DNA of 5,317 nt from Pseudomonadota bacterium (GCA_023427285.1 JAEZBH010000105.1:1-5317); one strand, 5' to 3'; positions 1 to 5,317 are shown, counted from the stretch's first letter. Notes: a model not told the origin generated them from the letters alone. Numbers and translations are program-made.

Positions 1-598
1 GAACGGGATCTTGCGTGCGCACGGTGACTTCCACCGTGAATTCGGGCGCATGGTGGGGGCCATGCTTGCCGACGATGGTGTAGGCGGGAAGCGGCAGGCC
101 GCGCCCCTGCGCCCACTCCTGAAGGGCGGACTTGGGGTCTTTTTCCACCACCGCCGCGCCGTTGACCAGTGGCTCCCATGCGGAACGCACGAACTTGCGG
201 GCCGCCGCCATGCCGCCGTCCAGATACAGCGCGCCGATGAGGGCTTCGCAGACATCGCCTAAAACGTTGACGGTCTCGTTGACCTTCTGCTCGCGGGCGG
301 TGCGCTCCAGCCGGATCATGCGGGCGATGCCAAGGCTGCGGGCGATCTCGGCGCAGGTCTGGCCGCGCACCAGTTCGACGAACCGGCGGTTCAGCTTGCC
401 TTCGCTCTCGCTCGGGTATTTTTCAAACAGCCAGGTGGAGATCAAGAGGCCCAGCACCCGGTCTCCAAGAAATTCGAGCCGCTGATAGTTGCGGCCCGGC
501 AGGGAAGTGTGGGTGAGGGCTTCGATCAGAAGCTCGGCGTTCCGGAAACGGCGGCCGAGCGTTTGCTCGGCCCAGTTTTGCGCGTCTTCAATACTCAT
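1..598 (-). CDS. rnc: Ribonuclease III, 3' end cut off by window edge
   Basis: RNase III is a homodimeric, Mg-dependent endonuclease that cuts double-stranded RNA and matures rRNA precursors and some mRNAs in the cytoplasm. I translated this frame by hand: ATG at 598-596 and 199 residues without a stop up to the left edge. The endonuclease domain covers about residues 5-150. It contains the signature QRLEFLGDRVLG (39-50), with metal ligands E42 and D46, the E66 of SEGKLNRR, and the second acidic pair D115 and E118 in LGDVCEALIGALYLDGG. The dsRNA-binding domain starts near D154 (DPKSALQEWAQGRGLPLPAY) and is truncated, so roughly 25-40 residues are missing compared with the usual 225-240. The start is fixed by the ATGA overlap with the lepB stop, and there is no strong Shine-Dalgarno, so translational coupling to lepB is likely. 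Oddity: position 39 is Gln where the family normally has Glu (E. coli E38). Confidence 0.96.
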   Translation of the reverse strand, partial: MSIEDAQNWAEQTLGRRFRNAELLIEALTHTSLPGRNYQRLEFLGDRVLGLLISTWLFEKYPSESEGKLNRRFVELVRGQTCAEIARSLGIARMIRLERTAREQKVNETVNVLGDVCEALIGALYLDGGMAAARKFVRSAWEPLVNGAAVVEKDPKSALQEWAQGRGLPLPAYTIVGKHGPHHAPEFTVEVTVRTQDPV

Positions 599-1458
599 TC
601 AACAGCCTGAAACAGGCGGTCCCAACGGACGGTCTTGTGCCATTTCCATGGCGTCCACAGCTGGGCTTCGCCATTGGTGGAGAAGAACAGGAATTCGGCG
701 CGGCCAACCACATTCTCGGCGGGCAGGAAGCCGACGCCGTCCTCCGAGGAGGGCAGGCGGCTGTCTGCGGAGTAATCGCGGTTGTCGCCCAGCACGAAAT
801 AGTGACCGGCGGGCACGAAGAACGGGCGGGTGGTGTCGCGCAGGCCATCCGGGATCAGGTCGAGCGTCATGTAGCTGCGGCCATCCGGCAGGGTTTCGCG
901 GAACTGCGGGTAGCGGCAGGTGATCTTGCCGTTGCCCTCGCTCACCCGATAGAACGGGAAGTTGCTGACGCAATCGGTGTTCGGCGAGACCTCGATCACG
1001 CGGTCTTCCACGCGCTCGCGCTGGATCGGCTTGCCGTTGATGTAAACGGTGCCCCGGCGCATCTCAACGACGTCGCCGGGCAGGCCGATGACGCGCTTGA
1101 TGTAATCGGTGGAGTTGTCCTTGGGCAGCTTGAAGACGATGACGTCGCCGCGCTTCACATCGCTGCCGAAGATGCGCCCGTCGATGGGAGCAAGGCCGAG
1201 CGGAAAGGAGTAGCGGCTGTAGCCGTAGGGGAACTTGGAGACGAACAGATAGTCGCCCACCATGAGCCCCGGCAGCATGGATTCAGACGGGATGTTGAAC
1301 GGTTCGTAGGCGATCGAGCGGAAGCCCAGCGCGATCAGAACCGCATAGACGATGGTCTTGACGAGATCCTTGCTCTCTTCGAACCATCCTCCCTTGGGCG
1401 GAGCGGTTTTGACAGCAGAGCCGGAAGCGGTCCCCGTGGAGGTGTCTGGATCAGCCAT
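595..1458 (-). CDS. lepB: Signal peptidase I (leader peptidase)
   Basis: Removes signal peptides from exported preproteins on the outer face of the cytoplasmic membrane, using a Ser/Lys dyad (peptidase family S26). The 287 residues are a normal alphaproteobacterial length. A Ser/Thr/Pro/Gly-rich cytoplasmic tail (1-24) leads into a single membrane segment at about 34-50 (TIVYAVLIALGF). The catalytic serine is S60 in IPSESMLPGLMVGDY, and the general-base lysine is K121 in DYIKRVIGLPGD. Box E is GDNRDYSADSR (224-234). C163 and C181 lie in the periplasmic insert and could form a disulfide like that of E. coli LepB, though they are spaced further apart. The start is the first in-frame ATG; GAAG sits only one base upstream, too close for a normal ribosome-binding site, and the next in-frame Met would remove the membrane anchor. 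The stop TGA overlaps the rnc start. A 95-base gap separates it from acpS. Confidence 0.97.
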   Translation of the reverse strand: MADPDTSTGTASGSAVKTAPPKGGWFEESKDLVKTIVYAVLIALGFRSIAYEPFNIPSESMLPGLMVGDYLFVSKFPYGYSRYSFPLGLAPIDGRIFGSDVKRGDVIVFKLPKDNSTDYIKRVIGLPGDVVEMRRGTVYINGKPIQRERVEDRVIEVSPNTDCVSNFPFYRVSEGNGKITCRYPQFRETLPDGRSYMTLDLIPDGLRDTTRPFFVPAGHYFVLGDNRDYSADSRLPSSEDGVGFLPAENVVGRAEFLFFSTNGEAQLWTPWKWHKTVRWDRLFQAVE

Positions 1459-1469
1459 TCTTCATAACC

Positions 1470-1475
1470 AGTATA
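1470..1475 (-). promoter_or_regulatory. Possible -10 hexamer upstream of lepB
   Basis: On the minus strand TATACT (1475-1470) matches the sigma-70 -10 consensus TATAAT at five of six positions and ends 11 bases before the lepB ATG. No good -35 lies 16-18 bases upstream (TGCGGG or nearby). A perfect TTGACA does occur at 1514-1509, but 33 bases separate the two, too far for one promoter. If used, the transcript would begin within a few bases of the lepB start, giving an almost leaderless mRNA. Weak, positional evidence only. Confidence 0.25.
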
Positions 1476-1490
1476 GGAAAATCTGCTCTT

Positions 1491-1503
1491 CGCCCGCAGG
1501 GCG
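1491..1503. repeat. Small GC hairpin in acpS-lepB gap
   Basis: CGCCC (1491-1495) and GGGCG (1499-1503) are perfect inverted copies around a 3-base loop. It is a short 5-bp stem, common by chance in GC-rich DNA, and no U-run follows directly on the minus strand (the next bases read AAGAGCAGATTTT). It could add to local RNA structure between acpS and lepB but is not a convincing terminator. Confidence 0.3.
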
Positions 1504-1513
1504 CAACCTGTCA

Positions 1514-1535
1514 AGTCGAACGGCCCCGTTCGACT
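1514..1535. repeat. Perfect 9-bp palindrome between acpS and lepB
   Basis: AGTCGAACG (1514-1522) and CGTTCGACT (1527-1535) are exact inverted copies around a 4-base loop, starting 18 bases downstream of the acpS stop. As RNA it would be a stable stem-loop with a GGGC loop on the lepB sense strand. No U-tract follows (the next bases are TGACAGG), so it does not fit an intrinsic terminator. The half-sites GAAC and GTTC are six bases apart, which does not match the LexA spacings I know (GTTC-N7-GTTC in alphaproteobacteria, GAAC-N4-GTTC in Gram-positives). It may be an operator for an unidentified dimeric regulator, or an mRNA stabiliser or processing site. Its outer edge overlaps a TTGACA hexamer at 1514-1509. 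Confidence 0.6.
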
Positions 1536-1553
1536 GCTAAGATGGGGCTGCGA

Positions 1554-1958
1554 TCAGGCAGGACGGGCCGTAATGATTACGAACGCCTGCGCCCACGGGT
1601 GATCGTCGGTCAATGTCAGATGGATGTCGGCGACCATGCCGGGAGGGGTGATCGCGGCGAGGCGTGCCGCAGCGCCGCCGGTCAGATGCAGCGTCGGCTG
1701 GCCGGAGGGCAGGTTGGCAACGCCCATGTCCTTGAAGAACACCCCATTGCTGTAGCCGGTGCCCAGCGCCTTGGAGCACGCCTCCTTGGCGGCGAAACGC
1801 TTGGCATAAGTGGCCGCGCGGGTCAGCACGCGCTGCTCCGCCTTGGCGATCTCAGCCTCGGTGAAGATGCGGTTGGTGAACCGCTCGCCATAACGGTCGA
1901 GCGAGTTCTGAATCCGCTCGATGTTGCACAGGTCGCTGCCAAGGCCGATGATTGTCAT
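1554..1958 (-). CDS. acpS: Holo-[acyl-carrier-protein] synthase
   Basis: Transfers 4'-phosphopantetheine from coenzyme A to the conserved serine of apo-acyl carrier protein, activating ACP for fatty-acid synthesis in the cytoplasm; the enzyme works as a trimer. The 134 residues compare with about 126 in E. coli. The N-terminal motif [14 protein letters not shown] (3-16) supplies the Mg ligand D9, and [13 protein letters not shown] (54-66) carries the second ligand E59 and the family KEA signature. The start is secure because the GxGxD motif normally begins within five residues of the initiator Met. There is no Shine-Dalgarno upstream (the bases before ATG read TAACCC), so initiation may be leaderless or depend on other mRNA features. 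It sits 206 bases after pdxJ, behind a palindromic repeat, and 95 bases before lepB, so it may have its own promoter. Confidence 0.96.
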   Translation of the reverse strand: MTIIGLGSDLCNIERIQNSLDRYGERFTNRIFTEAEIAKAEQRVLTRAATYAKRFAAKEACSKALGTGYSNGVFFKDMGVANLPSGQPTLHLTGGAAARLAAITPPGMVADIHLTLTDDHPWAQAFVIITARPA

Positions 1959-1964
1959 GGGTTA

Positions 1965-1970
1965 GATATA
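1965..1970 (-). promoter_or_regulatory. Possible -10 hexamer just upstream of acpS
   Basis: TATATC (1970-1965, minus strand) lies in a locally AT-rich stretch and ends six bases before the acpS ATG. That distance would put the transcription start at or very near the A of the start codon, giving a leaderless mRNA. Only four of six bases match TATAAT, and the best -35 at 17 bases spacing (CTGCAA) matches three of six. The absence of a ribosome-binding site is the only supporting point. Confidence 0.2.
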
Positions 1971-1988
1971 GTTATGTTTTCAGGATTT

Positions 1989-2011
1989 TGCAGGGGTCTA
2001 TAACCCCTGCA
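1989..2011. repeat. Left palindrome of composite
   Basis: TGCAGGGGT (1989-1997) and ACCCCTGCA (2003-2011) form a perfect 9-bp stem with a 5-base loop (CTATA). On the plus strand a T-run precedes the stem, which is the wrong side for an intrinsic terminator. On the minus (gene-sense) strand AAAATCC follows, so it is not a terminator for the operon either. Confidence 0.7.
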
Positions 2012-2072
2012 CCCCTTCGTTTTATTGGGGCGTGCGCTTAATGACCGGCGCAGCCCAAGAAATTTCATTGAA

Positions 2073-2110
2073 ACGGCCGTGTTTCAAGAGATCGCTGGAA
2101 ACACGGTCGT
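2073..2110. repeat. Central 13-bp imperfect stem-loop
   Basis: ACGGCCGTGTTTC (2073-2085) and GAAACACGGTCGT (2098-2110) are inverted copies with one mismatch, around a 12-base loop. In RNA the mismatch can be a G-U or A-C pair depending on the strand. It shares no obvious sequence with the flanking GCAGG palindromes, so it looks like a separate component of the same intergenic structure. Confidence 0.6.
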
Positions 2111-2126
2111 AGAAACGAAAGGGAGG

Positions 2127-2152
2127 TGCAGGAGGGACAAGTCCCTCCTGCA
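2127..2152. repeat. Right palindrome of composite
   Basis: TGCAGGAGGGAC (2127-2138) and GTCCCTCCTGCA (2141-2152) are perfect 12-base inverted copies separated by two bases, so the RNA would form about 11 pairs closed by a 4-base loop. It starts 12 bases past the pdxJ stop. On the gene-sense strand the T-rich run (TTTTGTTATTTTT) precedes the hairpin rather than follows it, so canonical intrinsic termination is not supported. It might instead stop 3'-exonucleases at the end of a pdxJ transcript. Confidence 0.75.
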
Positions 2153-2164
2153 AAAATAACAAAA

Positions 2165-2908
2165 TCAAATGCTTCCAGAACGAGCCGCATCCATGGCGGC
2201 GCGCATCTGGCGGATGGCCTCGGCCAGACCGATGAACACGGCCTCGCCGATGAGGAAGTGGCCGATGTTCAGCTCCATCACCTGCGGAATGGCGGCGATG
2301 GCGCCGACGTTATCGGTGCGCAGGCCGTGACCGGCGTGGATTTCAAGGCCGAGGGACGCGCCGTGTTCGGCAGCGCGGCGGATGCGGGCGAGTTCGGCTT
2401 GCTCCTCGGCACCGGTCAGGTGGCAGTAGCGGCCGGTGTGCAGCTCAACGACCGGTGCGCCGAGCTTGGCGGAGGCTTCAAGCTGGCGCTCGTCCGGCTC
2501 GATGAACAGCGAGACGCGAATACCGGCATCCTTCAGGCGGGCGATGAGCGGCTGAAGGTGGTTGAACTGGCCCGCAACATCGAGCCCGCCCTCGGTGGTA
2601 CGCTCCTGCCGCCGCTCCGGCACGATGCAGGCGGCGTGGGGTTTGTGGCGCAGGGCGATCTCGACCATTTCCTCGGTTGCGGCCATCTCAAGGTTGAGCG
2701 GGCGGCGTACCTGCGCGACGAGGCGGGCGATGTCGTCATCGGAGATGTGGCGGCGGTCTTCGCGCAGGTGCGCGGTGATGCCGTCAGCGCCGGCTTCCAC
2801 GGCGAGCAGGGCGGCTTTCACGGGGTCGGGATGAACGCCGCCGCGCGCGTTGCGGATGGTGGCGACGTGATCGATGTTCACGCCCAAACGCTGGTAAGTA
2901 GCCGTCAT
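2165..2908 (-). CDS. pdxJ: Pyridoxine 5'-phosphate synthase
   Basis: Condenses 3-amino-2-oxopropyl phosphate with 1-deoxy-D-xylulose 5-phosphate to make pyridoxine 5'-phosphate, the ring-closing step of the DXP-dependent vitamin B6 pathway, in the cytoplasm. The 247 residues match the usual TIM-barrel size of about 240-250. Family landmarks are in order: [17 protein letters not shown] (8-24), [15 protein letters not shown] (41-55) with H47, R49 and H54, NLEMA with E74, [18 protein letters not shown] (96-113), VELHTG with E155, HAGHGL with H194, and a C-terminal [10 protein letters not shown] phosphate-binding stretch. I chose the ATG at 2908 rather than the in-frame ATG at 2944, because GGAGG lies six bases before it and the protein then begins at the usual distance from the conserved LGVNIDH. 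It follows pyrE by 82 bases. Confidence 0.97.
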   Translation of the reverse strand: MTATYQRLGVNIDHVATIRNARGGVHPDPVKAALLAVEAGADGITAHLREDRRHISDDDIARLVAQVRRPLNLEMAATEEMVEIALRHKPHAACIVPERRQERTTEGGLDVAGQFNHLQPLIARLKDAGIRVSLFIEPDERQLEASAKLGAPVVELHTGRYCHLTGAEEQAELARIRRAAEHGASLGLEIHAGHGLRTDNVGAIAAIPQVMELNIGHFLIGEAVFIGLAEAIRQMRAAMDAARSGSI

Positions 2909-2914
2909 GCCCAA

Positions 2915-2919
2915 CCTCC
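2915..2919 (-). promoter_or_regulatory. Shine-Dalgarno site deciding the pdxJ start
   Basis: GGAGG on the minus strand sits six bases before the ATG at 2908-2906. It is the best anti-SD match found upstream of any start in this window. It rules in the internal start and argues against the 12-residue longer product beginning at 2944. Confidence 0.8.
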
Positions 2920-2939
2920 GTTGGAAATACACCCATGCT

Positions 2940-2990
2940 GGCAAGCGGGGCGGGCGCGCCGCCCCTTGTTAGGTCAGGAGGCGTCTTGCC
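2940..2990. repeat. GC-rich stem-loop region between pyrE and pdxJ
   Basis: GGGGCGG (2947-2953) and CCGCCCC (2959-2965) make a perfect 7-bp stem with a 5-base loop. It is enclosed by a second inverted pair, GGCAAG (2940-2945) and CTTGCC (2985-2990), the latter directly abutting the pyrE stop. No U-run follows the hairpin on the minus strand (the next bases are GCTTGCC), so intrinsic termination is unlikely. It may separate pyrE from pdxJ mRNA by stabilising a 3' end, or simply be GC-rich spacer. Confidence 0.45.
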
Positions 2991-3578
2991 TTACGCCTTC
3001 AGGCCGCGGCTGCCCGGCTTGATGGCCGGAATGGCAGCCAGTTCGGGCGGCAGCTGATCGGGCTGGTATGCGGGCACGTCCAGACGGACGAGGGGGAAGT
3101 AGGGCACGCCCAGATCCGCCTTGCCGTTGGAGCGATCGACCAGCGACCCGGCGGCGATGACCTTGCCGCCGTTGGCCTCGATGGTGGCGATGCACTCGCG
3201 CGAGGACAGGCCGGTGGTGACCACGTCTTCCATCATGAAGACGCGTGCGCCCTCGGGGATTTCAAAGCCGCGACGCAGGGCGAACTGGCCCTCCACGCGC
3301 TCGGTGAAGATGCCGTCAACGCCGAGTGCGCGGGCCATCTCGTAGCCGACAACGACGCCGCCCATGGCCGGGGAGACAACCATGTCGATCTGCTCGCGGA
3401 TGTCGGCGGGCAGGGACTCTGCCAGAGCGCGGCACAGCTTCTCGGCCCGTTGCGGGTTCTTCAGCACCAGAGCGCATTGCAGATAAACCGACGAGCGCAG
3501 GCCGGAGGAAAGGATGAAGTGGCCCTCAAGGAGTGCGCCCGAGGCGCGGAATTCGTTCAGAACGTCTTCGTTCGTCAT
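2991..3578 (-). CDS. pyrE: Orotate phosphoribosyltransferase
   Basis: Converts orotate and PRPP to orotidine 5'-phosphate and pyrophosphate, the fifth step of de novo UMP synthesis, in the cytoplasm as a dimer. The 195 residues fit the short type found in Thermus and alphaproteobacteria. Visible landmarks are [16 protein letters not shown] (14-29), the [14 protein letters not shown] core (67-80), and the PRPP-binding motif [14 protein letters not shown] (113-126) with the E117-D118 acidic pair. The start at 3578 is preferred over an in-frame ATG at 3623. The shorter protein begins with the usual [10 protein letters not shown], has AAGGA ten bases upstream, and leaves a clean 13-base gap to rsh, whereas the longer one would overlap rsh by 32 bases. 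Oddity: the mobile catalytic loop region (91-105, [15 protein letters not shown]) has Arg but no Lys or His, unlike E. coli PyrE. Confidence 0.96.
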   Translation of the reverse strand: MTNEDVLNEFRASGALLEGHFILSSGLRSSVYLQCALVLKNPQRAEKLCRALAESLPADIREQIDMVVSPAMGGVVVGYEMARALGVDGIFTERVEGQFALRRGFEIPEGARVFMMEDVVTTGLSSRECIATIEANGGKVIAAGSLVDRSNGKADLGVPYFPLVRLDVPAYQPDQLPPELAAIPAIKPGSRGLKA

Positions 3579-3588
3579 GTCCGGATAA

Positions 3589-3593
3589 TCCTT
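3589..3593 (-). promoter_or_regulatory. Shine-Dalgarno site for pyrE, overlapping the rsh stop
   Basis: AAGGA on the minus strand overlaps the rsh stop codon (TAAGGA) and lies ten bases before the pyrE ATG at 3578. The spacing is slightly long but usable. A ribosome finishing rsh would cover this site, which suggests translational coupling of the two genes. Confidence 0.5.
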
Positions 3594-5317
3594 ACAACCT
3601 GATGCGCTCAACCGAGCTGACAACTTGCGCTGCCCTAAGCGCCGCCTGCACCCTTGTCAAATGGCGCAGGTCGGTCACTTCCACGTCCAGCTCGAACGTG
3701 AAGAACTGGCGGTCGCGGTGGGTGAGCTTGAGATTGGCGATGTTGGCATCGCTCTGTCCCAGAATGCTGGCAACGGTGGCCAGCGCGCCGGGCTCGTTGC
3801 GCATGACGACGGCAAGGCGCGTCACGAAACGCTCGATGCGCTCGCTGTCGCTGTGCCAGCGCAGATCGACCCAGAGTTCAGGCTGGGCGCTGTACGATTC
3901 GAGGGTTTTGCAGGCGATGGCATGGACATCGACGCTCTGGCCCGGCTCGCGGATGCCAACGATGCGATCGCCCGGGAGCGGGTGGCAGCACGAGGCCAGA
4001 TGGACCGCAGCGCCCGGGGTAAGCCCCTCGATCGACAGGGCAATGGGGGCCGCGCCATGCTCGGTCTCGACAGCCTTGCGGCGCGGCGCGCCTGCCGAGC
4101 CGGGCAGGATCGCCTCCATCACCGCCTCATCCGTCACGTGATGGCGGGCAAGGGCAAGGTAGAGCGCTTCCTCGTCAGGCAGCTTCAGCCGCTCCAGCGC
4201 GTCGCGGATCGCGCCATCGGCCAGCGGCACGCGGATGCGCTCAATGAGGGCATCGAGCAAGCGCTTGCCCAGCGCAATGCCGTCCTCGCGCTCCTTCTGG
4301 CGGACGTGGCGGCGGATGGCCGAGCGGGCCTTGCCGGTGATGACGAAGGTCTCCCACGCCGGATCGGGCTGCTGGGCGGTGGAGCGCAAAATCTCCACCT
4401 GATCGCCATTCTGGAGCACGGTGCGCAGGGGAACGACGCGGCCGTTGATCTTGGCGCCAACGGTGGTGTCGCCCAGACGGGAGTGGACTGCGTAGGCAAA
4501 ATCGACCGGCGTTGAGCCCTTGGGCAACTGGATCAGCTCGCCCTTGGGCGTGAAGCAGAACACCTGATCCTGGTACATCGCCATCTTGGTGTGTTCCAGG
4601 AACTCTTCGGGGCTGGAGGCGTGCTCAAGGATTTCCAAGAGATCCTGCAACCAAGGCGACTGCTGGTTGCCTTCCCCGCGAATGTGCTGCTTGTACGCCC
4701 AGTGGGCGGCAAGGCCGAGTTCGGCCTGCGCGTGCATCTCGCGGGTGCGGATCTGGATTTCGATGCGCATGCGCCCCGGACCCATCACCGTGGTGTGGAC
4801 GGAGCGGTAGCCGTTGCGCTTCGGGATCGAGATGTAATCCTTGAAGCGGCCCGGCACGGTCGGCCAGCGTCCATGGATGATGCCAAGCGCACGATAGACT
4901 TCGGGCACGGTGTCCACGATCACGCGGAAGGCGACGATGTCCGAGAGCTGCTCGAAGCTGATGTCGCGCTCCTGCATCTTCTTCCAGATGGAGTGGGGGC
5001 GCTTCTCGCGGCCCAGCACCTCGGCCTTGAGGCCGTGCTGGTCGAGCAGGAATTCGATGTCTTCGATAACACGGGGCACGAGGTCGCCCGCCGTCTCGCG
5101 CAGTTGGGCCAGACGCTTGGTGATGGACTCGTACGCCTGGGTTTCCAGCTCGCGGAAGGCGATTTCGGTCAGCTCGTCCTTGAACTCGTACATGCCGATG
5201 CGCTCGGCAAGGGGCGCGTAGATTTCCAGCGTCTCGCGGGCGATGCGGCGGCGCTTCTCCTCCTTCGAGATGTGGTGGAGGGTGCGCATGTTGTGCAGGC
5301 GGTCGGCCAGCTTCACC
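3592..5317 (-). CDS. rsh: Bifunctional (p)ppGpp synthetase/hydrolase (RSH), 5' end outside window
   Basis: Makes and degrades the stringent-response alarmone (p)ppGpp. The 574 visible residues (numbered from the GTG at 5316, an internal Val codon) lack roughly the first 130-180 of the usual 700-780. The window opens in the HD hydrolase: [12 protein letters not shown] (2-13) holds D5 and N9, matching metal ligand D144 and N148 of the Streptococcus Rel enzyme. The synthetase domain follows: [13 protein letters not shown] (102-114), D126 in LSDIVAFRV, the RFKD signature (157-160), Y170 in NGYRSVH and E186 in EIQIRT. RFKD is the form in bifunctional enzymes; RelA-type synthetase-only proteins carry an acidic version. 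A TGS domain spans about 250-312, a CCHP zinc-finger-like motif starts at 443 (with H465 and C469), and an ACT domain ends the protein (about 500-574). With an intact synthetase and hydrolase residues, this is probably the sole long RSH, as in most alphaproteobacteria. It lies 13 bases before pyrE. Confidence 0.96.
   Translation of the reverse strand, partial: VKLADRLHNMRTLHHISKEEKRRRIARETLEIYAPLAERIGMYEFKDELTEIAFRELETQAYESITKRLAQLRETAGDLVPRVIEDIEFLLDQHGLKAEVLGREKRPHSIWKKMQERDISFEQLSDIVAFRVIVDTVPEVYRALGIIHGRWPTVPGRFKDYISIPKRNGYRSVHTTVMGPGRMRIEIQIRTREMHAQAELGLAAHWAYKQHIRGEGNQQSPWLQDLLEILEHASSPEEFLEHTKMAMYQDQVFCFTPKGELIQLPKGSTPVDFAYAVHSRLGDTTVGAKINGRVVPLRTVLQNGDQVEILRSTAQQPDPAWETFVITGKARSAIRRHVRQKEREDGIALGKRLLDALIERIRVPLADGAIRDALERLKLPDEEALYLALARHHVTDEAVMEAILPGSAGAPRRKAVETEHGAAPIALSIEGLTPGAAVHLASCCHPLPGDRIVGIREPGQSVDVHAIACKTLESYSAQPELWVDLRWHSDSERIERFVTRLAVVMRNEPGALATVASILGQSDANIANLKLTHRDRQFFTFELDVEVTDLRHLTRVQAALRAAQVVSSVERIRL

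Larger units (their letters stand above)
1985..2157. repeat. MITE/REP-like composite: two inverted related palindromes around a central stem-loop
   Basis: The gap between pdxJ and acpS is almost filled by an inverted-repeat structure. Read on the plus strand from 1985, the left end runs TTTTGCAGG, a hairpin, CCTGCACC, then CCTTCGTTTT. Read on the minus strand from 2157, the right end runs TTTTTGCAGG, a hairpin, CCTGCACC, then TCCCTTTCGTTT. The two ends are therefore related over about 40 bases in opposite orientation, with different hairpin tips. Between them lies an independent stem-loop at 2073-2110. The whole could fold as one long imperfect hairpin or as three local ones. I see no reading frame in it and no clear target-site duplication. 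A REP-type repeat or a small non-autonomous insertion is the best reading; that classification is inference. Confidence 0.55.

Noticed and set aside
1451..1465. Four-codon open frame (M-K-N-G-stop) overlapping the lepB start
   Set aside because: It has no SD and occurs easily by chance; nothing else suggests a leader peptide.
637..1467. 276-codon open frame on the plus strand opposite lepB
   Set aside because: It is the antisense of a fully recognisable LepB. Long antisense frames are common in GC-rich genes, and the translation shows no known domain.
1475..1509. Single promoter made of TTGACA (1514-1509) and TATACT (1475-1470)
   Set aside because: The spacing is 33 bases, about twice the 16-18 needed for a sigma-70 promoter.
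2127..2165. Intrinsic terminator after pdxJ
   Set aside because: The hairpin is strong, but the T-run lies upstream of it on the transcribed sense, and no U-run follows in either direction.
2909..2944. Longer pdxJ starting at the ATG at 2944
   Set aside because: The extra 12 residues precede a start with a perfect GGAGG at six bases, and PdxJ proteins normally begin just before LGVNIDH.
2126..3022. 298-codon plus-strand open frame opposite pdxJ
   Set aside because: It spans pdxJ plus both gaps, including the palindromic repeat, and its product matches no family I know; PdxJ on the other strand is complete.
3579..3623. Longer pyrE starting at the ATG at 3623
   Set aside because: It would add 15 residues atypical for PyrE and overlap rsh by 32 bases; the start at 3578 has a usable SD and the usual N-terminus.
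3625..4515. 296-codon plus-strand open frame opposite rsh
   Set aside because: It covers the TGS to ACT part of a well-conserved RSH protein on the minus strand, so it is a codon-bias shadow.
5314..5316. GTG at 5316 as the start of rsh
   Set aside because: It encodes the Val of the [10 protein letters not shown] stretch in the middle of the HD domain. The gene continues past the window edge.

Overview
The window reads as the core chromosome of a GC-rich alphaproteobacterium. All six genes lie on the minus strand, so transcription runs from the right edge to the left edge in the order rsh (spoT/relA) - pyrE - pdxJ - acpS - lepB - rnc. This is the familiar alphaproteobacterial housekeeping order, which in many relatives continues into era and recO. 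The protein sequences do not settle the order or genus; both sphingomonad-like and rhodospirillalean-like features appear.

Layout from right to left: (1) 5317-3592, the C-terminal 574 residues of a bifunctional (p)ppGpp synthetase/hydrolase whose start lies outside the window. (2) After 13 bases, pyrE (3578-2991), a short-type orotate phosphoribosyltransferase. (3) An 82-base gap able to fold into a GC-rich hairpin. (4) pdxJ (2908-2165), pyridoxine 5'-phosphate synthase, with the best Shine-Dalgarno site in the window. (5) A 206-base gap holding two related GCAGG...CCTGC palindromes in opposite orientation around a third stem-loop, which looks like a small MITE- or REP-type repeat. (6) acpS (1958-1554), holo-ACP synthase. 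(7) A 95-base gap with a perfect 9-bp palindrome and a -10-like hexamer. (8) lepB (1458-595), signal peptidase I, overlapping (9) rnc (598-1), RNase III, by the four bases ATGA; rnc runs off the left edge inside its dsRNA-binding domain.

The genes serve growth-linked core functions: stringent-response control, pyrimidine and vitamin B6 synthesis, acyl-carrier activation, protein export and RNA processing. Tight spacing makes rsh-pyrE and lepB-rnc likely co-transcribed pairs. The larger gaps before acpS and lepB could hold internal promoters, but the promoter evidence is weak.

I found no new multi-gene system, mobile gene, CRISPR array or RNA gene. The parts least explained by standard annotation are the inverted palindromes between pdxJ and acpS, the palindrome between acpS and lepB, and a few active-site departures (Gln in the RNase III signature, a Lys-free loop in PyrE). 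Long open frames on the plus strand are antisense shadows of these genes.
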